Position numbers and translations under genes: made by a program
The notes under the pieces: generated by a model
Database searches by the model: none
What the model saw: the letters and a program-made list of their open reading frames with translations, nothing else
Told to the model about the DNA's origin: nothing
Shown here: piece after piece, positions 24,686 to 32,564 of the stretch
Layout: every line of letters starts with the position of its first letter
Numbering within the stretch: position 1 is the stretch's first letter
DNA from: an uncultured Duncaniella sp.
GTDB lineage: Bacteria > Bacteroidota > Bacteroidia > Bacteroidales > Muribaculaceae
DNA: 32,582 nucleotides
Reading direction: 5' to 3'
Assembly: GCA_910577335.1 (NCBI GenBank)
Contig: CAJTMJ010000036.1
Span: 1-32,582 of the forward strand

Positions 24686-25264
24686 ATGAAGTACTTTAGA
24701 CTGCTTATCCTTTTAGGATTCATGTTGCCGATGTTCTCATCATGTAACTACAATTCCCTCGTTGAGAAAAAACAGGGTGTTGAACAGTCATGGGCTGAGG
24801 TTCAGAACCAGTATCAGCGTCGTGCCGATCTCATCCCCAATCTTGTGAATACAGTGAAAGGATACGCCACACATGAGAGTGAAACTTTGGAAAAAGTAAC
24901 GCAGGCGCGTGCTGCCGCCACTTCAGTCAACATAAATGCCGATGAACTTAATGAGGAGACTTTGGCAAAGTTCCAGCAGGCGCAAAATGAGCTTACCGGA
25001 GCATTGAAATCGCTTCTCGCAGTCACTGAGGCATACCCTGACCTGAAAGCCAATGAGAATTTCCGTGACCTTCAGGTTCAGCTGGAAGGTACTGAGAATC
25101 GCATCGCTACCGCCCGTACCCGTTTCACACAGGTGGTGGCTGACTATAACACTTCGATTAAGAAATTTCCCACTAACATTTACGCCGGTTGGTTTGGCTT
25201 TGACGCCCAGCCTCAGTTCAAGGCTGATGAATCAGCTCAACGTGCTCCGGAAGTGAAATTCTAA
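24686..25264 (+). CDS. LemA family protein
   Basis: The 192-aa LemA-family protein begins with a lipoprotein signal (MFSSC, C20), unlike members with an uncleaved N-terminal membrane helix. The conserved core NSLVEKKQGVEQSWAEVQNQYQRRADLIPNLV is followed by a long helical bundle and ends with IYAGWFGFDAQPQFKADE. The function of LemA is unclear. In Bacteroidota it is often paired with a TPM-domain gene, but none follows here. It lies 67 nt after glyS and 25 nt before the FKBP lipoprotein. Confidence 0.92.
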   Translation: MKYFRLLILLGFMLPMFSSCNYNSLVEKKQGVEQSWAEVQNQYQRRADLIPNLVNTVKGYATHESETLEKVTQARAAATSVNINADELNEETLAKFQQAQNELTGALKSLLAVTEAYPDLKANENFRDLQVQLEGTENRIATARTRFTQVVADYNTSIKKFPTNIYAGWFGFDAQPQFKADESAQRAPEVKF

Positions 25265-25289
25265 GGGGATTTTTTACAGCTTCTGAAAT

Positions 25290-25847
25290 ATGAAATTAAA
25301 ACCGATATTATTTTTCTTGCTTGGGATCGTTGCTTTTACTGCATGTAATGACGACGATAATAAGTCAACCTGGGAGGAGTACAAAGATTGGCGCGAAGCC
25401 AACAAAGCTTTCTTCGAAGAGCAGAAGTTAAAGATGACTCCTCAGGGCACCAACCTATACCAGACTCTCAATCCGGCATGGAACAGCTCGGCTCAGGTGC
25501 TTATACGCTATCTGAACGACCGTAGCCTTACAGCCGGTAATCTCTCTCCGTTGCTTACGTCAACTGTTGACGTCAAGTATATCGGGAGACTGTATACTGG
25601 TGAGGCTTTTGACTCGTCATATAACCAGAAAGCCAACGGCGACAGCATATTCCGCACTTCGCTTACCGGTCTTATTCAAGGTTGGCAGATTGCGCTTGTG
25701 AATATGAATGTTGGTGACAGTGTGGAGATTATCATCCCATACAACATGGGTTACGGAGGCTCCCAGACAGGGATAATAAAGCCGTACTCCACTTTGATAT
25801 TCAACCTCAAGCTTGTGGATATACCTTACTACGAGGTGCGTCCGTGA
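25290..25847 (+). CDS. FKBP-type peptidyl-prolyl isomerase lipoprotein
   Basis: The 185-aa predicted lipoprotein (lipobox FTAC, C19) has a short charged helical N-terminal region and an FKBP domain over about residues 90-180. Recognisable elements are VDVKYIGRLYTGEAFDSSY, LIQGWQIALVNMNVGDSVEI, IIPYNMGYGG and the final strand STLIFNLKLVDI. It should catalyse proline isomerisation or assist folding in the periplasm. The overall FKBP pattern is intact. It lies 25 nt after lemA and 36 nt before tgt. Confidence 0.9.
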   Translation: MKLKPILFFLLGIVAFTACNDDDNKSTWEEYKDWREANKAFFEEQKLKMTPQGTNLYQTLNPAWNSSAQVLIRYLNDRSLTAGNLSPLLTSTVDVKYIGRLYTGEAFDSSYNQKANGDSIFRTSLTGLIQGWQIALVNMNVGDSVEIIIPYNMGYGGSQTGIIKPYSTLIFNLKLVDIPYYEVRP

Positions 25848-25883
25848 CGTGAGGCTTGCCAGTAGGAACACGCTGATTTAGCT

Positions 25884-27014
25884 ATGGATTTTGAACTTCT
25901 TGCAACAGCCCAAGGGAGCAATGCCCGTGCCGGGTTGATAACCACTGACCACGGCACCATCGAGACACCCATATTTATGCCTGTGGGGACTCTCGGAAGT
26001 GTGAAGGCTGTGCATCAACATGAGCTTCGTGATGATATAAAGGCTCAGATAATACTTGGTAACACATACCATCTTTATCTGCGTCCGGGTATCGACATCC
26101 TTGAAAAAGCCGGAGGTCTACATAAATTCAATGGCTGGGAACGCCCCATACTTACTGATAGTGGCGGTTTCCAAGTGTTTTCCCTCTCGTCTAACCGTAA
26201 ACTGACGGAGGAGGGGGCGCATTTCCGTTCGCATATCGATGGCTCCAAGCATCTGTTCACCCCTGAGAATGTGGTGGACATAGAGCGAAGCATAGGCGCC
26301 GACATAATGATGGCTCTTGACGAGTGTCCTCCCGGCACTGCCGACTATTCGTATGCCCGCAAGTCGCTCGACCTCACACAGCGGTGGTTGCAGCGCGGCT
26401 GGAAACGATATAAGGAGACGGAAGGGAAGTATGGCTATAGTCAGGCGTATTTCCCGATAGTGCAGGGTGTGGTTTATCCCGAACTGCGCCGTGAAGCCGC
26501 TAAATTTGTGGCTGACCTCGGTGCCGACGGTAACGCCATCGGCGGTCTTGCTGTGGGTGAGCCAACAGAGGTGATGTATGATATGATCGAGGTGGTCAAT
26601 GAAATACTTCCAGCCGACCGTCCACGTTATCTGATGGGAGTAGGTACTCCTGCCAACATCCTTGAGGCTATTGACCGAGGTGTGGATATGATGGACTGTG
26701 TGATGCCCACACGCAACGGTAGAAACGGTATGCTTTTTACCCGCCACGGCATAATGAATATGCGCAACAAGAAGTGGGCAGACGATTTTTCTCCGATTCA
26801 GGAGGATGGTCCGAGCTATGTGGATCATGTCTACTCCAAGGCTTATTTGCGCCATCTTTTCATTGCCGATGAGATTTTGGCAATGCAGATAGCCTCAATA
26901 CATAATCTCGCTTTCTATCTCTGGCTTGTGGGAGAGGTGCGCCGCCATATTCTTGCCGGCGATTTCAAGCCGTGGAAAACGGAAATGGTAGAATGTGTGA
27001 CCCGAAGGTTATGA
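25884..27014 (+). CDS. tgt: tRNA-guanine transglycosylase (queuosine pathway)
   Basis: The 376-aa enzyme exchanges guanine 34 of Asn, Asp, His and Tyr tRNAs for a queuosine precursor. TDSGGFQVFSL (D92), IVQGVVYPELRREAA, GGLAVGEP and MDCVMPTRNGRNG (nucleophile D271) show the full catalytic site. The zinc site is unusual: where most members read C-x-C-x-x-C before YSRAYLRHL, this protein has GPSYVD followed by HVYSKAYLRHL, so all three cysteines are replaced (G, S, D). The usual fourth ligand, His in SIHNLAFYLWL, remains. The stop codon overlaps the next start by 4 nt (ATGA). Confidence 0.96.
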   Translation: MDFELLATAQGSNARAGLITTDHGTIETPIFMPVGTLGSVKAVHQHELRDDIKAQIILGNTYHLYLRPGIDILEKAGGLHKFNGWERPILTDSGGFQVFSLSSNRKLTEEGAHFRSHIDGSKHLFTPENVVDIERSIGADIMMALDECPPGTADYSYARKSLDLTQRWLQRGWKRYKETEGKYGYSQAYFPIVQGVVYPELRREAAKFVADLGADGNAIGGLAVGEPTEVMYDMIEVVNEILPADRPRYLMGVGTPANILEAIDRGVDMMDCVMPTRNGRNGMLFTRHGIMNMRNKKWADDFSPIQEDGPSYVDHVYSKAYLRHLFIADEILAMQIASIHNLAFYLWLVGEVRRHILAGDFKPWKTEMVECVTRRL

Positions 27015-28081
27015 AAATTCTCGACTGGTATATTATAAAGAAGTTTCTTGGAACTTACATTTTTGCGATTGCCTTGATTTTGGCGATCACAATCATGTTT
27101 GACATCAATGAAAAGCTTGATGCCTTCCTGAAAGCACCGCTGAAAGCAACGATCTTCGATTACTTCCTCAACTTCCTCCCTTATTTTGCCAACCAGTTCA
27201 GTCCGCTGTTCACATTCATAGCCGTTATATTTTTTACTTCGAAGTTGGCTGACAATTCCGAAATCATAGCCATGCTCTCAACCGGCATGAGCTACCGGCG
27301 ACTGTTGCGCCCCTACATGATAAGTGCGACGGTCATAGCCATAGCCACTTACATACTTAGCGCATATATCATCCCCCCTGCAAATGTCAAGCGTATCGAC
27401 TATACCAACACATACGTGAAGAACAAGCGTGTGGATTACGGCTCGAATATCCAGTTGCAGGTGGCGAAGGGTGAGATAGCCTACATGTCACGCTATGATA
27501 ACATCCAGAAGACCGGCTATAAGTTCTCGCTTGAGTCGTTTGAGGATAAGAAGCTTGTGTCACGTCTGACGGCGCAGTCTATACGCTGGGACACGCTGCA
27601 CAACTGGACTGTGCGTGACTATATGATACGTGATTTTGACGGGCAGCGTGAGAAAATCAGACGCGGTAACCGTCTTGACACGGTTATACCTATAGAGCCT
27701 CGTGACTTCCTGATATCCAAGAATGACCATGAGACTATGACCTCCCCTGATTTGCGTGAATATATCTCCCGTCAGAAGGAGAGGGGTGTGGCAAATATAA
27801 AGTCGTTTGAGATTGAGAATCACAGGCGTTATGCCATGACGGCTGCCGCATTTATCCTTACGGTGATAGGTATGTCTCTGTCGTCACGCAAGGTGAAAGG
27901 TGGTATGGGTGTGAATATCGGTGTGGGGCTTGTGCTTAGCTTCAGCTATATTCTGTTTATGACTGTGACCTCCACATTCGCCGTGTCGGGCTACACATCC
28001 CCTATGGTTGCCATGTGGATTCCTAATATCCTGTACACCCTGATTGCCATTGTGCTCTATTACAAGGCGTCGCATAGATAA
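27011..28081 (+). CDS. LptG/LptF-family LPS export permease
   Basis: The 356-aa inner-membrane permease has six membrane segments in the 3+3 plan with a periplasmic domain between (about 120-270). KILDWYIIKKFLGTYIFAI begins the first segment, SEIIAMLSTGMSYRRLLRP is the cytoplasmic coupling helix, and RRYAMTAAAFILTVIGMSL opens the second half. Its length is standard, in contrast to the 650-aa paralogue at 17910; the two probably form the LptFG pair. The start at 27011 overlaps the tgt stop by ATGA. The longer frame from 26972 lies inside tgt and adds no homology. The next gene follows after 3 nt. Confidence 0.92.
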   Translation: MKILDWYIIKKFLGTYIFAIALILAITIMFDINEKLDAFLKAPLKATIFDYFLNFLPYFANQFSPLFTFIAVIFFTSKLADNSEIIAMLSTGMSYRRLLRPYMISATVIAIATYILSAYIIPPANVKRIDYTNTYVKNKRVDYGSNIQLQVAKGEIAYMSRYDNIQKTGYKFSLESFEDKKLVSRLTAQSIRWDTLHNWTVRDYMIRDFDGQREKIRRGNRLDTVIPIEPRDFLISKNDHETMTSPDLREYISRQKERGVANIKSFEIENHRRYAMTAAAFILTVIGMSLSSRKVKGGMGVNIGVGLVLSFSYILFMTVTSTFAVSGYTSPMVAMWIPNILYTLIAIVLYYKASHR

Positions 28082-28084
28082 TAT

Positions 28085-29131
28085 ATGTTGCGTAGACTAT
28101 CTTTTCTCGTTTGGGTTTCACTCGTCGCTCTGTTTGCGGAGGGTAAGAATGTCGTGTCAGTGAAAGTTATTGACGAAGATGCGACAGGCGATCCTCTGTT
28201 GGAGCTTGTGACCATGGGCTTGAGTAATTCGGATGACTGTACCACGATAAGGTTCAGGATTATAAGTGAATCGTCGCCGCTCAGGATCTTTAAGGCGGAA
28301 TTGAAAAACAAAGGCGCCCGCTATGACACATTGGAACCGTTCTCGATGACAATCGACAGCGCACAGGTTGCAGGGAAGAGGGTTGATTATGATTTTTCTC
28401 TGGGTTTTCCGCAACTGTTTTCATTCAGCGCGAATGACAGATTGATAATCTCGACGGACAGAGGCGTTTTTGAAATGCCGACTACCTATGAAGGTGCGTT
28501 GAAAAGGCAGATGTCTATGCTTCAGACTGAATATGAATCAAAATTGGAGGTTTCACACAAGGAATCGTCAAAAGCATGGACCATACTGTTCTTTGTCCTT
28601 GGCGCAGTGTTAGTGCTTGGCGGTGTGACGGCATGGATTGTAAGGATGCGATTCCTGAAAAAGAAAAGGGAGATGGAGGAGATGTCAATGCTCGTGATGG
28701 AGCGTACGGCTCGTAACGAGGAACTGCAAAAGAAGGTTGCGACTCTTTATGGATGCCGTCTCGATACTCTTAATATGCTATGCAATGAATATTTTGAGAA
28801 GAATGACTCCCCGCAGATGCGTGTGACCCTCTATAACGAGGTGGAGAAACAGATATTGAAACTGCGCGACAATAAGAGTGTTGAAACACTGCAGGAAATA
28901 GTGAACACTTACCTTGATAATATACTCGTGAAAGTGACAGAACAGTTGCCCGAGCTGAATAAAGCGGATATTAAATTTTTGACATATCTGTATGCCGGGT
29001 ATTCACCACGTGCGGTGTGCATATTTACAGATATCAAGATTAAGAATTTCTATAATCGCAGACTAAGGCTTAGAGATCGGATTTTGGCATCCGACGCTCC
29101 CGATAAAGAATTATTTGTGTCTAAAATGTAA
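28085..29131 (+). CDS. Membrane-anchored helix-turn-helix regulator with periplasmic domain
   Basis: I do not recognise a named family with certainty. The 348-aa protein has an N-terminal signal or anchor (1-20), a periplasmic beta-rich domain of about 140 residues, one membrane helix (164-187, AWTILFFVLGAVLVLGG), a basic and coiled-coil linker (190-225), a helical region, and a LuxR-like C-terminus (about 289-334, LNKADIKFLTYLYAGYSPRA through NFYNRRLRLRDRI). This resembles the C-terminal half of Bacteroidales DUF6377-type proteins but lacks their N-terminal TPRs. It suggests a one-component sensor that binds DNA from the membrane. It follows LptG by 3 nt and precedes a barrel-receptor gene. 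Confidence 0.7.
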   Translation: MLRRLSFLVWVSLVALFAEGKNVVSVKVIDEDATGDPLLELVTMGLSNSDDCTTIRFRIISESSPLRIFKAELKNKGARYDTLEPFSMTIDSAQVAGKRVDYDFSLGFPQLFSFSANDRLIISTDRGVFEMPTTYEGALKRQMSMLQTEYESKLEVSHKESSKAWTILFFVLGAVLVLGGVTAWIVRMRFLKKKREMEEMSMLVMERTARNEELQKKVATLYGCRLDTLNMLCNEYFEKNDSPQMRVTLYNEVEKQILKLRDNKSVETLQEIVNTYLDNILVKVTEQLPELNKADIKFLTYLYAGYSPRAVCIFTDIKIKNFYNRRLRLRDRILASDAPDKELFVSKM

Positions 29132-29155
29132 GTGTAAACGGCTGAAAATGAATAT

Positions 29156-29177
29156 GAGGAATTCTTGGAAATTCCTC
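29156..29177 (+). repeat. Inverted repeat GAGGAATT-N6-AATTCCTC
   Basis: Perfect 8-bp arms with a 6-nt loop lie 25 nt after the regulator stop codon and are followed by a second, stronger hairpin. There is no U-tract. Confidence 0.5.
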
Positions 29178-29198
29178 TACTTGATAATCAGGATGTTA

Positions 29199-29236
29199 GG
29201 GCTTGTTTTGAGGAAGAAAACAAGCCCGAAATATTT
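29199..29236 (+). terminator. Strong hairpin, probable terminator
   Basis: GGGCTTGTTTT (29199-29209) and AAAACAAGCCC (29217-29227) form a perfect 11-bp stem with a 7-nt loop, followed by GAAATATTTTT. The U-tract is displaced by a few bases, so efficiency is uncertain. It would end the glyS-to-regulator operon. Confidence 0.6.
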
Positions 29237-29257
29237 TTATTCCGCTGTTGGCACTTG

Positions 29258-29265
29258 TAATTTTG
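29258..29265 (+). promoter_or_regulatory. -7 element of the barrel-receptor gene
   Basis: TAATTTTG followed by CAGCATAAAAG matches TAnnTTTG and lies 33 nt before the ATG at 29299. The -33 region reads TTTTTA rather than TTTG. Confidence 0.5.
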
Positions 29266-29298
29266 CAGCATAAAAGTTAAATAATCAAATTCAACATT

Positions 29299-31389
29299 AT
29301 GACTGCAAGGTTTAAAATATCAGCGATCCTTTTAGGTGTTTCAATACCAGTGTTCGCTCTGCCGGAAGTTCCTGACACCATATCTACCCAATCATTAAAT
29401 GAAGTGGTGGTGAATGCGAAAATGCAAACTACCTCACCGCAAAAGACAAGTTACGTCCCGACCAAGCTCGAACGTCAGGCTGCTTCGGGTGGTATAGACC
29501 TGCTTAACCGGATGGCGATACCGCATATTTCCGTGGACAATGCGACAGGTAAGGTGGAGACCAACAGCCGTAAGAAAGTTGTGGTGTATATAGATGGTGA
29601 GAAGGCGACCGATGGCGAGCTGTCGGCTATGCGCACTGATGATGTTCGAAGGGTTGAATACCTTGTTTATCCTACCGATCCGAGGTTCAACCATGAGCAT
29701 TACGTGGTGAATTTCGTGATGGCGCATTATGAATATGGAGGGTATTCCAAGCTTAATGCAAAAGAATCGTTTTTGGTGGGCAACAGCTCTGCTTTCGTCT
29801 ACGGTAAGATGGCTTACAAGCGTATGACTTACGATTTGAATGTCAGCGACAGATACTCGTCACGTGATCATTACGGCTCATTCGGCTCGCAGAAATTTCA
29901 TTTTCCCGACGGGGATGTGTTGCGTTCCACCACGATTGACGATAGCCGGTATGAGTCAAATAATATGACTGCTTCATTCCGTGCGAAGTATATGACCCGT
30001 AAGGCTATGATTTCAAATACAGTGAGCCTGTTGGCGAGCAATGTGCCTCATAGAGATGCCGAAGGGCGGATTGTGCTTACTCCTTCGGAAAATTCTACTG
30101 CCGGAGATACTTATAATTCGAGAAATCGCAACAGAACCTTGTCAGCGCAATGGTCGGGGGCTTATTATTTCAGACTTAATTCAGGTTGGTCGCTTGCCAT
30201 GATGCCGACATTGCAATATGCCAAGAATAAGAATCATAGTCGTTACGGCTCAGGACTTCTATCTCCGATTGTGAATGATGCTGATGAGGACAGCTACTTA
30301 GGTCAGTTCATATTCCAGCTCAACAAACAGATTGACAGCCGTAACACTGTTGATATAAACGGTTATGGTGTTTATAATTCGAGTGACATACATTATAGTG
30401 GCGCATCTCCGTCAAACGAAAAATTCAGGCAGTTCGCAGGGATGCTCTCGGCAGGGTATTCGTTGTCGCTTGATAAGTTCTATGGGCGTTTTGTGGCGGC
30501 GGTGGTAGGTGAAACCAACAAGATAAGCGGTCAGCGGGTATCGGATGTTCTTCCAGTTATTGAAGCTAATGCGCAGTATTCGTTGAATGATAAACATTCC
30601 TTTGATGCGTCGGTTAATTTCCGCACAAATATGAATGATGCGGGTCTTAAAAGCCCTAATATGCTGCGCCAAAATGAATTTCTGTATTATGAGGGTAATC
30701 CGGACTTGAAAAATTCACGCACTATCTCAGCTGACTTGTCATACACATGGCTCCCTTGCAACAAGCTGTCTATGAGTGCCGAAGCGGGATTATTCCGCAT
30801 ATTCGACCGCCCTGTGCCGGTATTTGCGCCCGGTGCTCCCAATGGTATGATGCTCAGACGCATGGAGAACAATGGCGACTATCAATGTGTCAACATAGGT
30901 ACCTCTTTAACAGGACGCCTGTTGAACGGTAAACTCATCCTTAGCCTAAAGCCGCAATTGTGGTTATATAACACTACCGGTGTTTATAAAGAGACAAAGC
31001 GGAGATTCGTATATTCAGCACAGGCATCATATTATTTCGGTCGGTTCTATGCCACACTGTCATACACTTCAGATGATTCATCTCCCGTGCAGTTCAGCAC
31101 CAATATGACATATACCAAGGAGAAAGATTCCTATCAGTTGGGCATAGGCTGGCGTAATAAACACTGGAATGTCAAGATGACATTTGCCAATATGTTCCGC
31201 ACGAACTGGGTTTCTTCCACTGATTACCTGAGAGGACGTTATTTTGAAAGCACAGCCCATACCATCGGTATAAATCATCGTCAGTATATCGTGGCAAGCG
31301 TAAACTACACATTCGGTTTCGGCAAAAAGATAAAACGCTCCGACGAAATCTCCTCAGCCATCACCGCCGGCTCAGCCATCCTGCAGTAG
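29299..31389 (+). CDS. TonB-dependent-receptor-like outer-membrane barrel protein
   Basis: The 696-aa protein has a signal peptide (MTARFKISAILLGVSIPVFA), a plug-like region (about 25-140) with LNEVVVNAK, VVVYIDGEKATDGELSAM and DDVRRVEYLVYPTDPRF, and a long C-terminal barrel of alternating aromatic strands. This fits the outer-membrane beta-barrel family often labelled OMP_b-brl_3. Unlike many members it has no N-terminal carboxypeptidase-regulatory domain, and no SusD-like partner is adjacent. Substrate unknown. It has its own -7 element and lies 167 nt after the membrane-anchored regulator gene, a possible controller. Confidence 0.8.
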   Translation: MTARFKISAILLGVSIPVFALPEVPDTISTQSLNEVVVNAKMQTTSPQKTSYVPTKLERQAASGGIDLLNRMAIPHISVDNATGKVETNSRKKVVVYIDGEKATDGELSAMRTDDVRRVEYLVYPTDPRFNHEHYVVNFVMAHYEYGGYSKLNAKESFLVGNSSAFVYGKMAYKRMTYDLNVSDRYSSRDHYGSFGSQKFHFPDGDVLRSTTIDDSRYESNNMTASFRAKYMTRKAMISNTVSLLASNVPHRDAEGRIVLTPSENSTAGDTYNSRNRNRTLSAQWSGAYYFRLNSGWSLAMMPTLQYAKNKNHSRYGSGLLSPIVNDADEDSYLGQFIFQLNKQIDSRNTVDINGYGVYNSSDIHYSGASPSNEKFRQFAGMLSAGYSLSLDKFYGRFVAAVVGETNKISGQRVSDVLPVIEANAQYSLNDKHSFDASVNFRTNMNDAGLKSPNMLRQNEFLYYEGNPDLKNSRTISADLSYTWLPCNKLSMSAEAGLFRIFDRPVPVFAPGAPNGMMLRRMENNGDYQCVNIGTSLTGRLLNGKLILSLKPQLWLYNTTGVYKETKRRFVYSAQASYYFGRFYATLSYTSDDSSPVQFSTNMTYTKEKDSYQLGIGWRNKHWNVKMTFANMFRTNWVSSTDYLRGRYFESTAHTIGINHRQYIVASVNYTFGFGKKIKRSDEISSAITAGSAILQ

Positions 31390-31406
31390 TTTTGGGGGGC
31401 TATTTA

Positions 31407-31502
31407 ATTGAAGGTGTATCAAAATTTGATCTGACCTCTAAAAGTTATTTGTCTAACATTTAGGAGGTCAGTTCAATATGCTTAATTTGATACACCTTCA
31501 AT
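31407..31502. mobile_element. 96-bp MITE-like inverted-repeat element
   Basis: Perfect 17-bp terminal arms, ATTGAAGGTGTATCAAA (31407-31423) and its complement (31486-31502), enclose a second inverted repeat. That repeat, CTGACCTCTAAA (31431-31442) with TTTAGGAGGTCAG (31459-31471), has one base bulged. No transposase is present, so this is a MITE or an IS remnant. As RNA it would form one long hairpin downstream of the receptor gene. No clear target duplication was identified. Confidence 0.65.
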
Positions 31503-31755
31503 CGCATATTACTATTGGTAGCATAAATTTTAATGAACATAATAATCAGGCTTACTAAGCCTACAACTTAAATGATTTATTAAGATATCATTTTTATCAA
31601 AATAATTGTGTGTTTGATAAAATTGACATACTTTTGTGTTAGAACTTTTGACAATAACTAATGCCATGTATGTTTAGTTTTATCATGAGTGAATTTTATA
31701 GCCTATGACATTTTACAACAGACATAATTATTAATAATTTAAATCCACTTAAAAC
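31503..31755. other. AT-rich intergenic region with small hairpins
   Basis: This stretch has no protein-coding signal. It contains the inverted repeats AGGCTT-act-AAGCCT (31548-31562) and AAATGAT-N10-ATCATTT (31570-31593, followed by TTATC), and the promoter of the downstream orphan gene. Base composition changes sharply to AT-rich here. Confidence 0.5.
31606..31636 (+). promoter_or_regulatory. Promoter of the orphan secreted-protein gene
   Basis: TTG (31606-31608), a 20-nt spacer and TACTTTTG (31629-31636) match the consensus. The predicted leader is about 115 nt. Confidence 0.5.
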
Positions 31756-32385
31756 ATGAAACTAAGATTTTATTTAGCAATATTATTTTCTGCTGCCTTT
31801 TTCTCTGCGTCATCGCAACTTAGTTATAGTCAGAAAGAAAAGTCTATAGTTGTTAATGCCGACAGGGCTATTTTACGAGGCTTTTTGGTAGATGATAATG
31901 GTGTATGTCTCGATGATAGTACTAAAACAGCGGAAATACAAATTTTCTATAATGAAACAACTTATAATTTAGGGGCGGGAGCAATTGTTAGTTTTGATGA
32001 TAGAAATGCGGAACCAATATATGTATATTTTACACCTAAGCCTCTTACCTTTATAGAAGAGGACGAAAATAATTTATTTTTAACGCCTATTTATGTTTTT
32101 TTAAATACATCTGAGGACTTTATTGCTGTGGGGATAGAGAAAGATACAACTTCGGAATCAGTATGTGGCAATCCTATAGTTTGTATTAAAAAAGGAGAGA
32201 CTACGTATTCATTTTTAATTTTTAAATGTAATTTTATAAGAACTTATTCTCCTTCAGATGAAGAATACAATCAGTTACAGGAATTTGTTGATTGGGAATG
32301 TTATCCCTCATTATATGACTATAAAGATAATCCTTTGATTTTATTTATAAAACAAATGTATCAATCTTCCGATAAGATAAATTAG
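31756..32385 (+). CDS. Orphan secreted protein of unknown function
   Basis: I do not recognise this 209-aa protein. It starts with a clear signal peptide (MKLRFYLAILFSAAFFSASSQ). The mature part is beta-rich and acidic in places (SDEEYN, EEDENN), with Cys in GVCLDD, SVCGNPIVC, FKCNF and WECYP that could form disulfides. Codon use is strongly A/T-biased (TTT, ATA, AAT, TTA) compared with all neighbours, which suggests recent acquisition. It stands alone between a MITE-like element and a hairpin that could be an IS end. It has its own promoter. Secretion is inferred; no domain or partner indicates a function. Confidence 0.7.
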   Translation: MKLRFYLAILFSAAFFSASSQLSYSQKEKSIVVNADRAILRGFLVDDNGVCLDDSTKTAEIQIFYNETTYNLGAGAIVSFDDRNAEPIYVYFTPKPLTFIEEDENNLFLTPIYVFLNTSEDFIAVGIEKDTTSESVCGNPIVCIKKGETTYSFLIFKCNFIRTYSPSDEEYNQLQEFVDWECYPSLYDYKDNPLILFIKQMYQSSDKIN

Positions 32386-32421
32386 CTATAGAGCTGATTT
32401 AAAATTTTTATTAAATGTTAA

Positions 32422-32517
32422 TTACAGGACATATTTGATTTTTGTTTTTAATTCATGTCTTTCTTTCAGGTCTGTTTCATAGTCACTCATACGTAATACA
32501 TCCGCTATACTAATATC
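32422..32517 (-). pseudogene. Possible 3' remnant of a disrupted gene
   Basis: A minus-strand frame open from 32517 ends at TAA (32424-32422) and encodes 31 residues with a protein-like, charged-helix composition (VLRMSDYETDLKERHELKTK). An ATG at 32490 would give 22 aa. An in-frame stop and a mobile-type hairpin lie directly upstream, so it may be the tail of an interrupted gene. The family is not recognised and chance is possible. Confidence 0.25.
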
Positions 32518-32530
32518 TTAATAATAAAAT

Positions 32531-32564
32531 GGGGCTGTGTCAAAATAGGCGCAGCCTCTTTTTT
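32531..32564 (+). terminator. Hairpin with U-tract at the window edge, possibly an IS end
   Basis: GGGGCTGTGTC (32531-32541) pairs with GGCGCAGCCTC (32548-32558) through 11 pairs including three G-U wobbles, with a 6-nt loop, followed by TTTTTT. It works as a plus-strand terminator. GGCTGTGTCAAAAT-type sequences also resemble ends of Bacteroidota insertion sequences, but the window stops too soon to tell. Confidence 0.65.

Noticed and set aside
26118..26855. Minus-strand 245-codon frame opposite tgt
   Set aside because: It lies wholly within the conserved tgt gene and shows no coherent domain.
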